Shown: positions 43,417 through 54,849 of the stretch, piece by piece
Numbering within the stretch: the stretch's first letter is position 1
Layout: every line of letters begins with the position of its first letter
NCBI RefSeq assembly: GCF_031143425.1
Contig: NC_090448.1
Coordinates: forward strand, 333,820,177 to 333,884,176
DNA from: Pleurodeles waltl
Taxonomy: Eukaryota > Chordata > Amphibia > Caudata > Salamandridae
Reading direction: 5' to 3'
DNA length: 64,000 bases
The notes under the pieces: model-generated
Database searches by the model: none
The model's input: the letters and a program-made list of their open reading frames with translations, nothing else
Told to the model about the DNA's origin: nothing
Translations under genes and position numbers: made by a program

Positions 43417-44788
43417 TCATTCACTATAAGCAGATGTGCCGCCCAATAGTACAGGAGTAATTCTGTGGTAGCTATCCCACCCCCATAAACCGGCCAACAG
43501 CATTTCCCTAAGGCAATTCGACATGAGCCACCTTCCGGTATTAGCGTTCTGATTTGTGCATTCACCTTCTTAAAGAAGGCCTTGTCCACCGGGAATGCGT
43601 GATTCTTCAATTGGTAAAGAAGGCGCAGCATGGAGACCATTAAAAAAATGTCTAAATGTCCCAATCAGGATAGGGAGAGCGCGGACCAAAACTTGACCTC
43701 ACGTGCAAGGCTCTCTAACTGGAGTACTAAGTTTCTTTCATAGGACCTCCATGCGTCCTCTGTGATGTAGGCCCCCAAGTACTTGAATCCAGAAGACAAC
43801 TTTGGTATCCCCGATGCCCACAACATATCTACGGGGCAGAGAGCCATGGGATAGATTAAAGATTTATTGATATTCACCCGGAGCACGTCCCAAATATTTG
43901 AAGAATTTGAAGAGCTATAGTCCCTGTTGACTCTGGCTCTCCTTGAAACAGCAGATCGTCATCCGCGTAAAGCAAGATTTTGTCACTCACCTCAGGGGTC
44001 CACTGAAACCCCCAGAACAGGGCGTCAACTCCCACCCATGCCGCCAAGAGTTCAGCCGCGAGGGCAAATAACAGGAGTGACAAGGGGGCCTCCTAATCCG
44101 TGCCTGAATCAGTGGGAACCACTCCGAGGTCAACCCCCTTACATGCACTCTAGCTGTAAGGTTGGTGTATAATAATCTTACACTGCCAATTAACTAATCG
44201 TACACTGCCAATGAACTTTGGTCCAAACCCCACACGAAGCAAGAGAGCAAATAAGTATTCCCAGTCCACCAAGTCGAGGCCTTTGCAAAATCAATTGAAA
44301 GAAGGGCCCTGTGGCCTCAGAAGTTCTTACTAAATGCAGTTGTATTGTGTACTTGCCTTAAGTTATGTTGAGTGGCTCGATGGGGCATAAACCCTGACTG
44401 GTCCGGGTGGACCAGGCGCTTGATACCTCTTGCTGATCTATTGGCTAGCATCTTAGCCCATATTCCTACCTCTGCAATTAACAGCGAAATCTGTTGTAAG
44501 GCTTCACAGTTTGTGCCCTCCATGCCTGGCTTGGGTATTAACTATTTTGGCAGTTCTAAGGTCTGCAGGCAATTCTCCCCTCTTCAGCGCTTCATTGAAG
44601 GCCTCCAGCAGCAGAGGGCCCATTTGATGCCAAACCAACTGCCAGAACTCTGCCGGGAATCTGTTAGGACCTGGGGCCTTACCCTCCTGCAACTGCGCCA
44701 GAGCGGCATACAGCACGTCGCGGGTGACGACCGCTTCTAGGGAGTTGCAGTCCTCCTGGGACAATTGGGGCATTGGCAGGTTGTGCAC
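43377..44788 (-). pseudogene. LINE reverse transcriptase
   Basis: The N-terminal palm and fingers start at 44788 (QLQEGKAPGPNRFPAEFW, the GKxPGPDG block of L1-type enzymes), continue as GIKRLVHPDQSGFMPHRATQ, and reach the active site LLYADDDLLF at about 43965. The thumb region follows (LGAYITEDAWRSYERNL). The catalytic YADD is present. At least four frameshifts or stops break the gene. In the intact element this enzyme would prime from nicked chromosomal DNA. The clade (L1 or Tx1) is a judgement from motif style only. Confidence 0.75.
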
Positions 44789-44915
44789 AAATGTATGTAG
44801 GTCTGCCTAAGAGCTTGTGGGATTCGCACTATACAGTTCCTGGTAATATGCTGCAAAGTTTTACACAGTGGTTATTCAAGTGCAGCCCCTCGGCCACCTA
44901 ATAAGCAACTGGATC

Positions 44916-45951
44916 CTAGGCCTTTCTAGGTGTGCACATCCAGTGTAAAGTCTTACAGGCCTTGTCTCCCCCTGATAGTCTGCTGTGAGTGGCCACCCAG
45001 GCTTGTCTTGCTTCTTGTGTGAGCTCCTGCCTAAATATTGTCAGTGTGTGCAGCAAATCCTGCAGTAGGGACTCCTGCATTGATGCCCCATAGCAGCTCT
45101 CTAGGTCAAATATACGTTCCTCGAGGTACATAACTTTCCGCCGGGCCTGTTTTCTCTGACCCTTTGAGTAGCTGATGATAGCTCTCTGGATGGTAGCTTT
45201 TTGGGCCTCCACATAGTGCCTTGGGAGAGCACCAATCACTTTTTTTCAGTGAGGAATCATCATGCTTGTTGACAGATTTCCCTAAAGTCCTCTTTTTGGA
45301 GGCTCCAACAATTCAGGTGCCAGCCCTCCACCTCTCTCCTCGAACCCCAAGTTAAATCCACCACCACTGGTGAATTCTCTGAGAGGCCCGAGCCAGCAGT
45401 CTTAATATCCAGAAACCTGTGTCCCTCACGCCTATGCAGAAAGATGTAGTCTAGTCAAGAGAAAGATATGTGAGCCCCAGGGTGGTGCGCTCTCCATACA
45501 TCAATCAAATATAAATTGTGCATAAAGGTGGAGAGGGGTGCATGGCCTCGGCCAGCCACACTGGGGATCACAGAACGGTCAAGGTCAGTGTTACATTGCT
45601 CATTGAGGTCTCTACTCAGAATCCACAGGCATCTGGCAGTTCCTGGATAAGGTTTCCCAGCCTAGTCGAGAAGCCAGCCGTCAGGGCTGGGGGTGTGTAT
45701 AGACAAAGCAAAAAGAGTGGGAAACTGTATAAAGTGCCTGTGATTGCCATATACCGACCCAACCCATCATACCAAACCTTATAGACAACCAAGAGTGTAA
45801 TCTTTCTAATTAAAATGGCTGTACCCTGGAATCCCTGATCCAGTCCTGAGTAGTACATCTGAGCAAAGCCCCTACGGGCCAAGAATGGGCATTTATTCCC
45901 TAATGGAGTCATCTCCTGGAGCATTACCATGTCAGCATAAATAAACAAAGT
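44916..45951 (-). pseudogene. LINE endonuclease (partial) and linker
   Basis: The endonuclease starts in the middle: IYADMVMLQEMTPLGNK (first catalytic glutamate in LQE), then GFQGTAILIRKI, followed by YRPNPSYQ-like and SYIDHIFLHR-like stretches in shifted frames near 45450. The linker 45239-44916 (VMYLEERIFDLESCYGASMQ) has heptad-like spacing. The N-terminal beta strand and all of ORF1 are missing, consistent with 5' truncation. Confidence 0.6.
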
Positions 45952-46790
45952 TAAAGGTAGCATTCTTGGGTGCAGACCAAACAAACAGTAAAATGGGGAT
46001 ACTCCTGTAGCCATGTGGACACTGTTGTTATATACAAATTCAACAAGAGGTAAAGCCTTATCCCACTCAGTAGACCATGTGTCAATGTAACATCTCAGGA
46101 TTTGCTCCAGCGATTGTTTGGCACATTCCGTCTTCCCATCCGTTTGTGGATGATATGCAGAGGACAAGCGGACGTCCATACCGACAGAGGAACAGAAGCT
46201 ACGCCAAAACCGTGATTTAAATTGGGGGCCACGATCGGAAACAATTGTGGTGAGCAACCCATGAAGCTGTACAATGTGTTGGACAAACAAATCAGAGAGC
46301 TTGGAAGCTCTAGGGAGGCTTTTTAATAGAACAAAATGAGCCATTTTAGTTAGGTAATCTACAACCACCCACATGACAGAGTGTCCATTGGAGCTGGGAG
46401 ATCAGAAATAAAATCCATACTTATGGTATGCCATGGGGCCACCAGAATTGGCATGGGAAGTAACAATCCCATGGCTGGAGTATGTGGGGTTTTAGCCCGA
46501 ACACAGGTGGAACAAGTCTGGATGTAGCTTCTGACACCCTGCACAAGTGTGGGCCACCAAAACCATCTTTGACAGAGATATAATATCTTTTTCTCTCTCG
46601 GGTGACCTGCGAGGACAGAATCATGTCCCCAATGTAATACTGTATCCTGTAACTCTTTGGAAGGGACGTACAACTGATCAGCATGGTTTAGTAAACCCTC
46701 TTTTTCATACACATCAGTTGAACAGGGAACCTTGTGTTGGGCTACCTTTATTTTCTCAGGGAACTCTTGGGAAGTGCACACAGCCCCCAA
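45952..46790 (-). pseudogene. Gypsy integrase
   Basis: The N-terminal zinc domain is at about 46700-46500 (HWGHDSVLAGHPREKK, then CQRWFWWP, CSTCVRAKTP), followed by WHTISMDFISDLP. After a frameshift at about 46370 the core continues as WVVVDYLTKMAHFV, IVSDRGPQF and YHPQTDGKTECAKQSLEQ. The three catalytic acids are present, with 35 residues between the second D and the E. The protein is broken after LHPRMLPL, where LINE sequence begins, so the C-terminal domain and any chromodomain are absent. The enzyme would have inserted the element DNA. Confidence 0.88.
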
Positions 46791-48034
46791 TTTTTTTTTT
46801 CTGGGGTTATAATGCTTCTGACATGTTCTAGCGCAACATCAGAGGAGAAACCCATCCTAGACAACGTGTCTGCCTTTTGTTGTTTGGAACCGGGCCTATA
46901 GGTGATTACGAAGTCAAACTCATTAAAGAATAGAAGCCAGCGTAATTGACGAGGTGTCAGGGCCTTGGTCGCTTGAAAAAACTGTAAATTACGGTGATCT
47001 GTGTAAATAGTTACGGTGTGTCTAGCTCCTAGTAGGTGGTGACGCGATTCCTGGAAGGCAAGCTTGATGGCCAGAAATTCCCGCTCCGCCACCTTGTACT
47101 TTTGCTTTGCGGGTAGCAATTTCTTTGAGAAGTAAGCTACTGGATGGGAATGCCCAGACTCAGGATCTCGTTGGGACAAGACACCAACAACTGCCATTTG
47201 GGAAGCGTCTGCTTCCATTAAAAATGGCTGAGCCGGGTCGGGATGATGGAGAATGGGTGCTTCAGTGAATGTGTTTTTAAGATGTTGGAAGGCTTTCTCA
47301 GCTTCTGCATCCCAGAGGAACTTAACCCCCTTTTGTAGGAGATGAGTTTGGGAGATACCATGGTAGAAAAGTGGGGTATAAATCTCCGATACAAAATTTG
47401 CAAAGCTCAAAAACTGTTGCACTTCCTTGATGGATCATGGATCTACGCAATCCAGGATGGTCTGTACCTTGTACCTATCCATGGAAATTCCATCAGGAGT
47501 GATCACATATACCAGGAATTCTACAGTTGTAGCATGACAAACACATTTTTCCAGCTTGGCGAAGAGATGATGCTCACGAAGCCGTTGTAAAACCGCTCTT
47601 ACATACCCTATATGTTCCTCAGTGGAAGACAAATAGATCAAAATGTCATCTATGTATACCACTACACAGATATCCTGAAACTCCTGCAGCACTTAATTGA
47701 TTAAGAATCGAAACGCTGCAGGAGCGTTACACAACCCGAAGTGCATCACTGTGTACTCGAAGAGTCCGAATTTAGTTCGGAACGGCGTCTTCCACTCATC
47801 CCTCTTCATCACTCTGATCAAGTGGCAGGCGCCCTAGAGGTCGAGTTTAGTATAAATGGACGTACCTGATCTAAAAGTACTGGGATCAACGGAAGTGGAT
47901 AAATATTTTTTTATGGTCACTTTGTTCACTGCGCAATAATCTATACAGGTGCGCAGCTCGCGATTCTTCTTGGGCACGAAGAACAAAGACGACGATACTG
48001 GTGACATTGAATGACGAATGAAACCCTTAGCCAA
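46748..48034 (-). pseudogene. Gypsy reverse transcriptase and RNase H
   Basis: The pieces in order are [19 protein letters not shown] (fingers, 48034-47834), then VVYIDDILIYLSSTEEHI with the YIDD active site (47692-47435). The connection and RNase H follow in a 224-residue frame (47422-46748), with MEADASQMAVVGVL, AEREFLAIKLAF, TIYTDHRNLQFF and KADTLSRM. The acidic RNase H residues are visible. Breaks lie at about 47820 and 47430. The style is that of vertebrate gypsy elements. Confidence 0.88.
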
Positions 48035-48046
48035 TAGATCATCCAG

Positions 48047-48730
48047 CTAGTCTCGCAGGTATCGATTCTCAGGCTCAGAAAGAGCATACACCCTACTACA
48101 TGGTAGTGTTGCCCCTGGAATCAAGTCTATACGACAATCGTATGACGTATGTGGCAGCAGCTGGGTGGCCTTCTGTTCACTAAAGACATCATGGAAGTCT
48201 TTATATGGTGCAGGAATGGCCAGTGTCCCGTCCGGCTTGATAGCCGTACTATGTGTGGACCCACAATGCAAGGGTGTCACTAGTAATGGTTTGTCCTGGT
48301 AACAGGAGTGCCAGCAATGTTTAGAGTCTAATGTCACTGTCCTTGCTGCGCAGTCAATTTTGGGATTGTGTAACTGAAGCCAGGGTATCCCCAAAATGGC
48401 TCCAAATACTGGGGTATCTATGAGGTCAAACTGAATTTGTTCTGTATGGTTGTTGGCACAAAGCATGGACATGGGTGTTGTTTGATAAACGATAATCCCG
48501 GAGAACAATTTTGAGCCATCCACGGCTCTGATTGGTTCAGGGACGTCTTTTCTGACAGTCGTAATATTTAGAGTTTTAGCGAAACCCAAGTCTAAAAGGT
48601 TTCCGGTAGCCCCAGAGTCAAGCAATATGGGAATGACCTTACGAACGTGAGGGGACAACACTAATGTCACAATAAGAGTTAGATGTCGAGTTACTGGACT
48701 GGTGTTATTAGCCAGAAGATGTGAGACCAT
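48047..48730 (-). pseudogene. Gypsy aspartic protease region
   Basis: The 227-residue open frame has the catalytic PILLDSGATGNLLDLG (DSGA) and the family pattern downstream (ILGIPWLQLHNPKIDC, as in GxPWLxxHxPxIDW). It ends in the start of the reverse transcriptase linker (YDCRIDLIPGATLP, SEPENRYLRD). The frame is continuous over this part and stops at about 48047, just before the fingers domain. Confidence 0.88.
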
Positions 48731-48777
48731 ATTGAAAGAAGCGCTCGATAAAATGATCTGAGAAGTTATCGAGCCAG

Positions 48778-49380
48778 TTAGTTTTCTGCCTGGTCAGGAA
48801 GAGAAAATTGAGGCCCTGTTACCGCTCCGATGGCTTTCTTTGGAGCAGTAGGCATGTTGGGACATTCCCGAGCAAAATGCCTTGCCTTACCGCAGTATAA
48901 ACATACTTTAAATCTTTTCCTATTTTCTTTCTCTTCCTTAGATAGTGGGCCCTGCACCCTGCCAATTTTCATGGGCTTAGGTGTATCATGAGTGGGAATG
49001 GTGGACTCCTTTTTCTCAGTTTTGAGCACTACTAAGCGTGTGTCACCCGGGAATTCTTTCTCCCTTACGTTCACGCAAGCGGTGATCCAATCGTACCGCC
49101 AGGTCAGTGAACTCGGAATACTCCGTAGGAGGTTCCACAATTTGGGCTAGAACATCCTTGAGATCGTCCCGAAGGCCATGATAGAAGAGGGAGGTCCTCT
49201 TCTCCTCGGGCTACTCAGTCTCTGCCACCAACCAATTGAAAGAGGTGATATAGGACAGTAGATCCTTGTTTCCCTGGCACAAATTCAGCAACTCATTGTC
49301 ACTGGCTTGCATGAAGAGGTGTTTGGCAAACAGTTTCCCCAAGGCTTGCTTGAACTTATCATGCACAAGAAAGACAACAA
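48778..49380 (-). pseudogene. Gypsy gag, C-terminal part with zinc knuckle
   Basis: The frame at 49140-48778 contains CLYCGKARHFARECP, a CX2CX4HX4C nucleic-acid-binding knuckle, after a basic stretch KEEKENRKRF. The matrix/capsid part continues upstream in other frames to about 49380 (LLSYITSFNWLVAETE-like and LCLFANTFSCKP-like pieces). No start was found. Confidence 0.75.
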
Positions 49381-50651
49381 GGGCATTAATTATATCACGT
49401 ATAACTTTCCTGCATGCATAGAGTTAAACTAAAAGGAACAAAAACAATCCAAGAAATACAAATGTCCACTCTGGGTTTAAACAGCTCAGGTGGCACAGTT
49501 TGGTTTGGTTTCACTGTGTGTGTGTGAAAAACACTTCAAAAGCAAATTCATCAAACCTGAAACACAGGCATGAATGACACAATTTAAATCCAAGAGTTAT
49601 GCTATTCAAGAAAGAAAAGACATGTAAATGCTCTTTTAAAATTGCACTGTCACTTTTTGTAGTACTTGAGCTGAAACAGATTTCCTGAAGCACATTTAGG
49701 TAAGTAACTACAATAATAATGTAGAATGTTCAGAAATGCATTTGTCTCGTCAAGATAAGCACTCTGCCAAAATACGAGGTCTGAAATACACCAGCTGTTC
49801 TAGGAAAGCGCGACCCTCAAAGAACAAACCCCCTGAAGAATACTAGTCACTTAGCTGCAGTCTTTTCCGGAGTGCTGGAGAAATGCCTGGTGTAAGCTGG
49901 TACAGGAACGAAGAAAAGAATTGCCTCAAAAGTACTGAATACGAGGATGACAGCAGGGGCTGGACTGCCAAATCAGATGCTGAGATCAGGAAGCAAAACA
50001 CAGCCAAGCAGGGAGGCATGCTTCACTCTGCTATTTATAGCCAATTAGGAAAGCAGTTGAGTTTCCACATGTGTATGAGTCACCACACCCAATTAGAAGC
50101 ACATGTCTACACCTGCTCACATTAGCAAACAAGCATTGGCAAAACAAGCATTGATAAAACCAATTGTGTAACACAGCACATTATGTTTACTTAGAAACAT
50201 GAAGGTTTAACCAAGGACAGAGATATGATTTAACCCTAATCCCTGGGGATGCTGACAGATAACGTAGGAGGCAGCTTGGGGATTCCTGACTTATCGTGAC
50301 CTTAAGGTCTTAAATTGTGACGAATATAGGAGATGTTTGAGCATTGTCCTCTGCCAGTAGCCCATCTCCAAACCAAACCAAAGCCCGCCCCTCCCCCCCT
50401 TCCCCACCCCTTCAACCCCTGCAGCACCAGCCGCCCAGGTAGGGGTGTTGTGTTTTGTATATTAATCTATTTTCTGTTGAGAGGCAGTGGCTTTTTTTTG
50501 TCTTTTTCCATGGTGCGGGATTAGGGGCTCTGCTCTTGAATCAATGAGAGAGCCAAGAAGGACCCCCTCAATGGTTTTCATCACCCTGGACGTGGAGGTG
50601 CATTCACCACAGCCTCTGGAACTCCAGCCTGTCGTCCAGCCCCATGAGGCC
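49381..50651. other. Unassigned sequence left of LTR copy 3
   Basis: I see no gene here. A TATA-like GCTATTTATAGCC occurs at about 50030. The part from about 50340 on was continuous with 53495 onwards before the LTR inserted. Confidence 0.4.
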
Positions 50652-53494
50652 TGTAGGAAGCTGGCCTGGTGTGTGGTGAGCACCTAAGGTGTTATCACCT
50701 TATACCAGGTATCCTCTATTAGTGAGCTGTAGACAGTGTCTAGGAAGCCAGGGCTCTCTAGAGGTAGCTGTGGATGAGCACCCGAGACTTATCTAGGAGA
50801 CATGCAATGCTTATGCAATACCACTACAGTGACAGAGCACTTACACACATGAAAGAACCACACAGTGTTTCAAAATTAAAGGTACTTTATTATGGTGACA
50901 CAAATATTAAAATACTGTATAGGCACTACTACACTGGTAGGTGAGTAAACACACTATTATATACACATTAGAAGTCAGCGAATAGCATAGAAAGCAGTAG
51001 CAAACAGTAAAACAATAGAAAATAGTGAAGGCCGTAGTGGGAAACCAAACCATATACTAATTAAGTGGTATGCGAAAGGCAGTCCCCCTCCCAATGAAGT
51101 GGAATCTGTAGAGGGGAGCTGGAGGAACTAGGAACCCCAAAAGGTAAGTACCAGAGTCCCCCCCCCCCCCCAGCGACCAGGAGAGAAGAGGTAAGTATCT
51201 TGTTCTTCCTCAAACCCACAGATAAACTTTGGAAATGAACTGTGCAAGACCCTAGCAAGACTAGAAGAAACCAAAGGTGGATCCTGACAGAAGAGGACCT
51301 GTAAAAGAAGGGGACCAAGTCCAGTTTGAGTTGGAGTGTCCATTTGGGGCAGGAGCCACTACCCACCCTTCTGGAGATGCAGGACCAGGTTGACCGTGGA
51401 GACAAGGAGTCAGCTGTGTAGCACTGGAGTAGGAGTTCCAGAAGTGATGCAGACGACGTCCCACGATGGAAGAAGAGTTGCAGTCAGTCAGTAGTGTTGG
51501 GAAAAGTACTAACAAGCCTTGGAGAAGGCAAAAGTCGCAGATGAAGGGTTGCAAAGCTGCCGGGGACCACCAAGGTCCAGGGAGACTCAACCCTAGGAAG
51601 GGAGTCCCAGGTGACCTTCAGCAGTGAGGAGAGTCAAAAGACAAGGAGGCAGCCCCCACAGGCAACTCAGTCAGCAGGCACGGGAGTCACAGTGAGGCCC
51701 ACTCAGCACACCTGTAGAGGAGTCCCACATCGCCGGATCAACAGGCAGGAGACTGTGCTTTACAGGGAAGAGTGCTGGAGGCCAGGGCTACACAGAGCCT
51801 GAAGACCCCTTGGAGGAGGAACAAACAAGCTTTCGTACCTGCAAGAGTTGCGGTGCACAGGGGTACTGTCCTGCAAGGAGAGGCAAGGGCTTACCATCTC
51901 CCAAGTTGGACAACTGGTAAAGAGGACCAAGGGGACCACTGCAAACCACCACCCGTGGTGCAGGATCCACGCATTTGCGGAAGAGAGGGTATCCAGGCAG
52001 CCCATCGTCGTTGCAGTTGGTGCCCGTGGATGCAGGGGAGTGACTACTTCACTCCAAGGCAGATTCCTTCTCGTGCAGGCTGAAGACTTGTTACCCCTAG
52101 AGGATGCACAGCTGGGGAAATGTTGCAATTGCTGGAAGGAACTGGGGAAACAATGTTGCAGAGCGGAGTCGTCACTGGAGTTGTAGATTGTTGGTTCCTG
52201 GAGAGTCCAGTTGCAGTCCCGGTGGCCAGAAGATGAAGTAAACAATGCAGAGGAGTCCTGCTGGAATCTTGCACATCGAATCTGGAGACCCACTCAGGAG
52301 GGAGACCCTAAATAGCACAGAAGGGGGGATTGGTCACCTGGCAGGGTAACCACCAGTCAGGAGGGGGCTGTGACTTCACCTGCCTGACCTGGCCACTCAG
52401 ATGCTCCCAGGGACCTCTGCCCACCTTGTTTTCAAGATGGCAGAATCAAGTGGTCACCTGGAGGAGCTCTGGGCACCACCTCTGGGGTGGTGATGGACAG
52501 GGGGGTGATCACTCCCCTTTCCGTTGTCCAGTTTCGCGCCAGAGCAGGGACCGGGAGTCCCTGGACTGGTGCAAACCGGTTTATGCAAGGAGGGCACCAA
52601 ATGTGGCCTTCAAAGCATACTGGTGGCTTGGGGAGGCTACCCCTCCCAAGCCACGTAACACCTATTTCCAAAAGGAGAAGGTGTTACCTCCCTGTCTCAA
52701 AGAAAATCCTTTGTTCTGCCTTCCTCTGCTTGAGCTGGTCAATCTGCAAGAAGGAAAGAAACCTGTCTATAGGCTGGCAGCAGCGTGGTCTGCCTGGAAA
52801 ACCCTTGAAGACTGGTAGGCGCAATGCTGGGGGTCCCCTAGGGAGCTCCCAGACTGCATGGAATCATACTACCACTATTGGCAACAGTATTTCGGTATGA
52901 TTCCGACATGTTTGATACCAAACATGCTCAGGTTCGGGGTTACCAGTATGTAGCTGGGCACAAGTAGTGACCTGTGTCCAGTACACAGATAAAATTGCTT
53001 CCCCGCGCTTACGAGGTCCAGGAAAATGGAGCTGGAGTTCGTAGGGGCACCTCTGCTCATGCAGGTGTGCCCTCACACACAGGTACCTGCACCCTGTCCT
53101 CTGGGATAGGAGGGCCTGCCATAGGGGTGACTTACAGTGACCTGGTGCAGTGACCTGTAGTGAAAGGGTGCATGCACCTTTTCCCGCAGCCTGCAATGGA
53201 GGCTTGCAGAACACTTTGCATGGGCTCCCATGGGTGGCACAATACATGCTGCAGCCCATGGGGAACCCCTGGTGCCTCAATGCCCTGGGTACCTAAGTAC
53301 CATATACTAGGGATTTACATAGGGGAACCAGTATGCCAATTGTGAGGTGTGCTAAGTCCTAAGCAACCCAATTTAGGGGAGAGAGCACAGCCACTGGGGT
53401 CCTGGTTAGCAGGATCCCAGTGAACACAGTCAAAATACACTGACAGCAGGCAAAAAGTGGGGGTAACCATGCAAAAAGAGGGTACTTTCCTACA
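50652..53494 (+). mobile_element. Long solo-LTR-like element, copy 3 (complete, 2843 bp)
   Basis: It starts TGTAGGAAGCTGGCCTGG and ends GGTACTTTCCTACA. The flanks AGGCC and GGGCC differ in one base and fit a 5-bp duplication. The first 180 bases are close to copy 4 (TCTCTAGAGG, TTATCTAGGAGACATG) and the last 300 match copies 1 and 2. It is GC-rich inside with no protein domain; the open stretches near 51760-52820 were judged non-coding. Confidence 0.78.
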
Positions 53495-54526
53495 GGGCCT
53501 GACTCTGCCCTCTCTACGCACCCACGCAGAAGAGGCTCCAGAAGTTCCTGGGTATCCCACTAAGGATTATCCCACTAAGAAGGCACATGTATCTCGGGGA
53601 CGGGCCCCATAAGGTTCCAGACAACTCCACTCAAAAGGGGTCCCCCTTCTATTAGATCAGGTGTACTACCTTCCAGTTACCACAAGGCTTGATTACTGCC
53701 CTTGACCATGGGGGGTGGGATGGTGCACCCAGGCACCTATAAATTGCAGGGGATCACTGCTGTGAGGAGGGGAGGGAGAAACTAAGGCAACATGTCTCAA
53801 AGTGTGTCGAAGTGTACGTGGATGCCTCTCCCAGGTGCTAAAAGTAAAGACACCAGGGCCTGTACCGATCTGCAGGCCAGGCAGGGACAACACCCCCAGT
53901 CACAAGGTAGATGGTCGCTCAACACAATCAGGTTTCAGCAGCTGGGTTTCTCTGGGTTCCAGGCCCCAGCTGATAGGCTCATATAGCTCTGGTGTTCTGC
54001 CAGACGGCTGCCGCTGTCTTTCCAGGGGTGGTCCGGCAAATCAAGCAGGAAGTCCGATGGACCCAGGCCCCTCTGCAGGCCATCTGCATTCTCCCTGTGC
54101 CCCCATACATCTCAGATCCAGGTTCATTGCTCCTGGGCTTTCAGCACTGCCAGGCCACTCGCAGTGGCCCCCCAGTCCCTCTCTCCCTAGGATGGTCTTC
54201 ACCAAACTGACTGACACAGCAACCCCCATGCGCTGGGACACCTCTCCAGCACCTCATGGCCACAAGGCGGCAGTTCCCCAGACTCAGTGCCCTGTCTTCT
54301 TGGCCGTTGTGGCCGCCATCAATGCAACTCACAGTACAGGCTCCCTCTCGGCATCTGCACTTCAATCACCTCGTCTCAACTCTCTGTGGCCCCGGGTCCT
54401 CAGACCCCTTCCATGTCCACAGCCTCCACCAAGCATTGGGCAAAGAATCGTCCCTAGCGGGACTCCATTGTCACCGCAGCCCTGAGAGGGCCCACATACG
54501 GCCTCCTTCTGACGTCAGTCTACTTA
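53495..54526. other. Unassigned sequence between LTR copy 3 and DIRS C
   Basis: CTATAAATTG at about 53735 resembles a TATA box. The open stretches downstream show no recognisable domain. Confidence 0.4.
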
Positions 54527-54849
54527 GGCTGCATCTGATAGAGACTTCTAGCTCCATATTCCTTACCTTGAATTTCCTGGAGTCAGCTTGGAATACAGAA
54601 GTTTTGCTGAGCAATACCGTTGCGTGCGCTGTCTGATGGCGTTGTTCAAATCCATGTGGCATCTGCGGCGTCGTTGGAGCCATCTGTGACATCACAGAGG
54701 CCTATAAAGGCACCACCCAGGCGCATGTACATCAGTGCTTTTCCTGCCGTGCCGGCTAAAATGCAGATCCGGGATCGAGCTACCCACTGTCTTTTTTTTG
54801 ACAGGCCTTGTTTTACCTTTTTGTCAACGATTTTTTCAGTTTTTATAGG

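Larger units (their letters stand above)
42066..45951 (-). mobile_element. 5'-truncated LINE (L1/Tx1-like), inserted in or joined to a gypsy element
   Basis: On the minus strand an endonuclease fragment, a reverse transcriptase with YADD and a C-terminal domain follow in order. The sequence ends at an AATAAAATGTTTTGCAC and short A-rich tail near 42066. The 5' end joins gypsy integrase sequence at about 45951. Truncation at the 5' end and an A-rich 3' end are typical of target-primed LINE insertion. The frames are broken in many places. Confidence 0.75.
45952..49380 (-). mobile_element. Ty3/gypsy retrotransposon, decayed, both LTRs missing
   Basis: On the minus strand the order is gag zinc knuckle, protease, reverse transcriptase, RNase H and integrase. 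This is the Ty3/gypsy order, with integrase last. No LTR is recognised at either side; the integrase end is cut by the LINE and the gag start fades near 49380. Confidence 0.88.

Noticed and set aside
51760..52818. Open frames of up to 177 residues on both strands in LTR copy 3
   Set aside because: Same reasoning: overlapping opposite-strand frames, no domain, and broken in copy 4.
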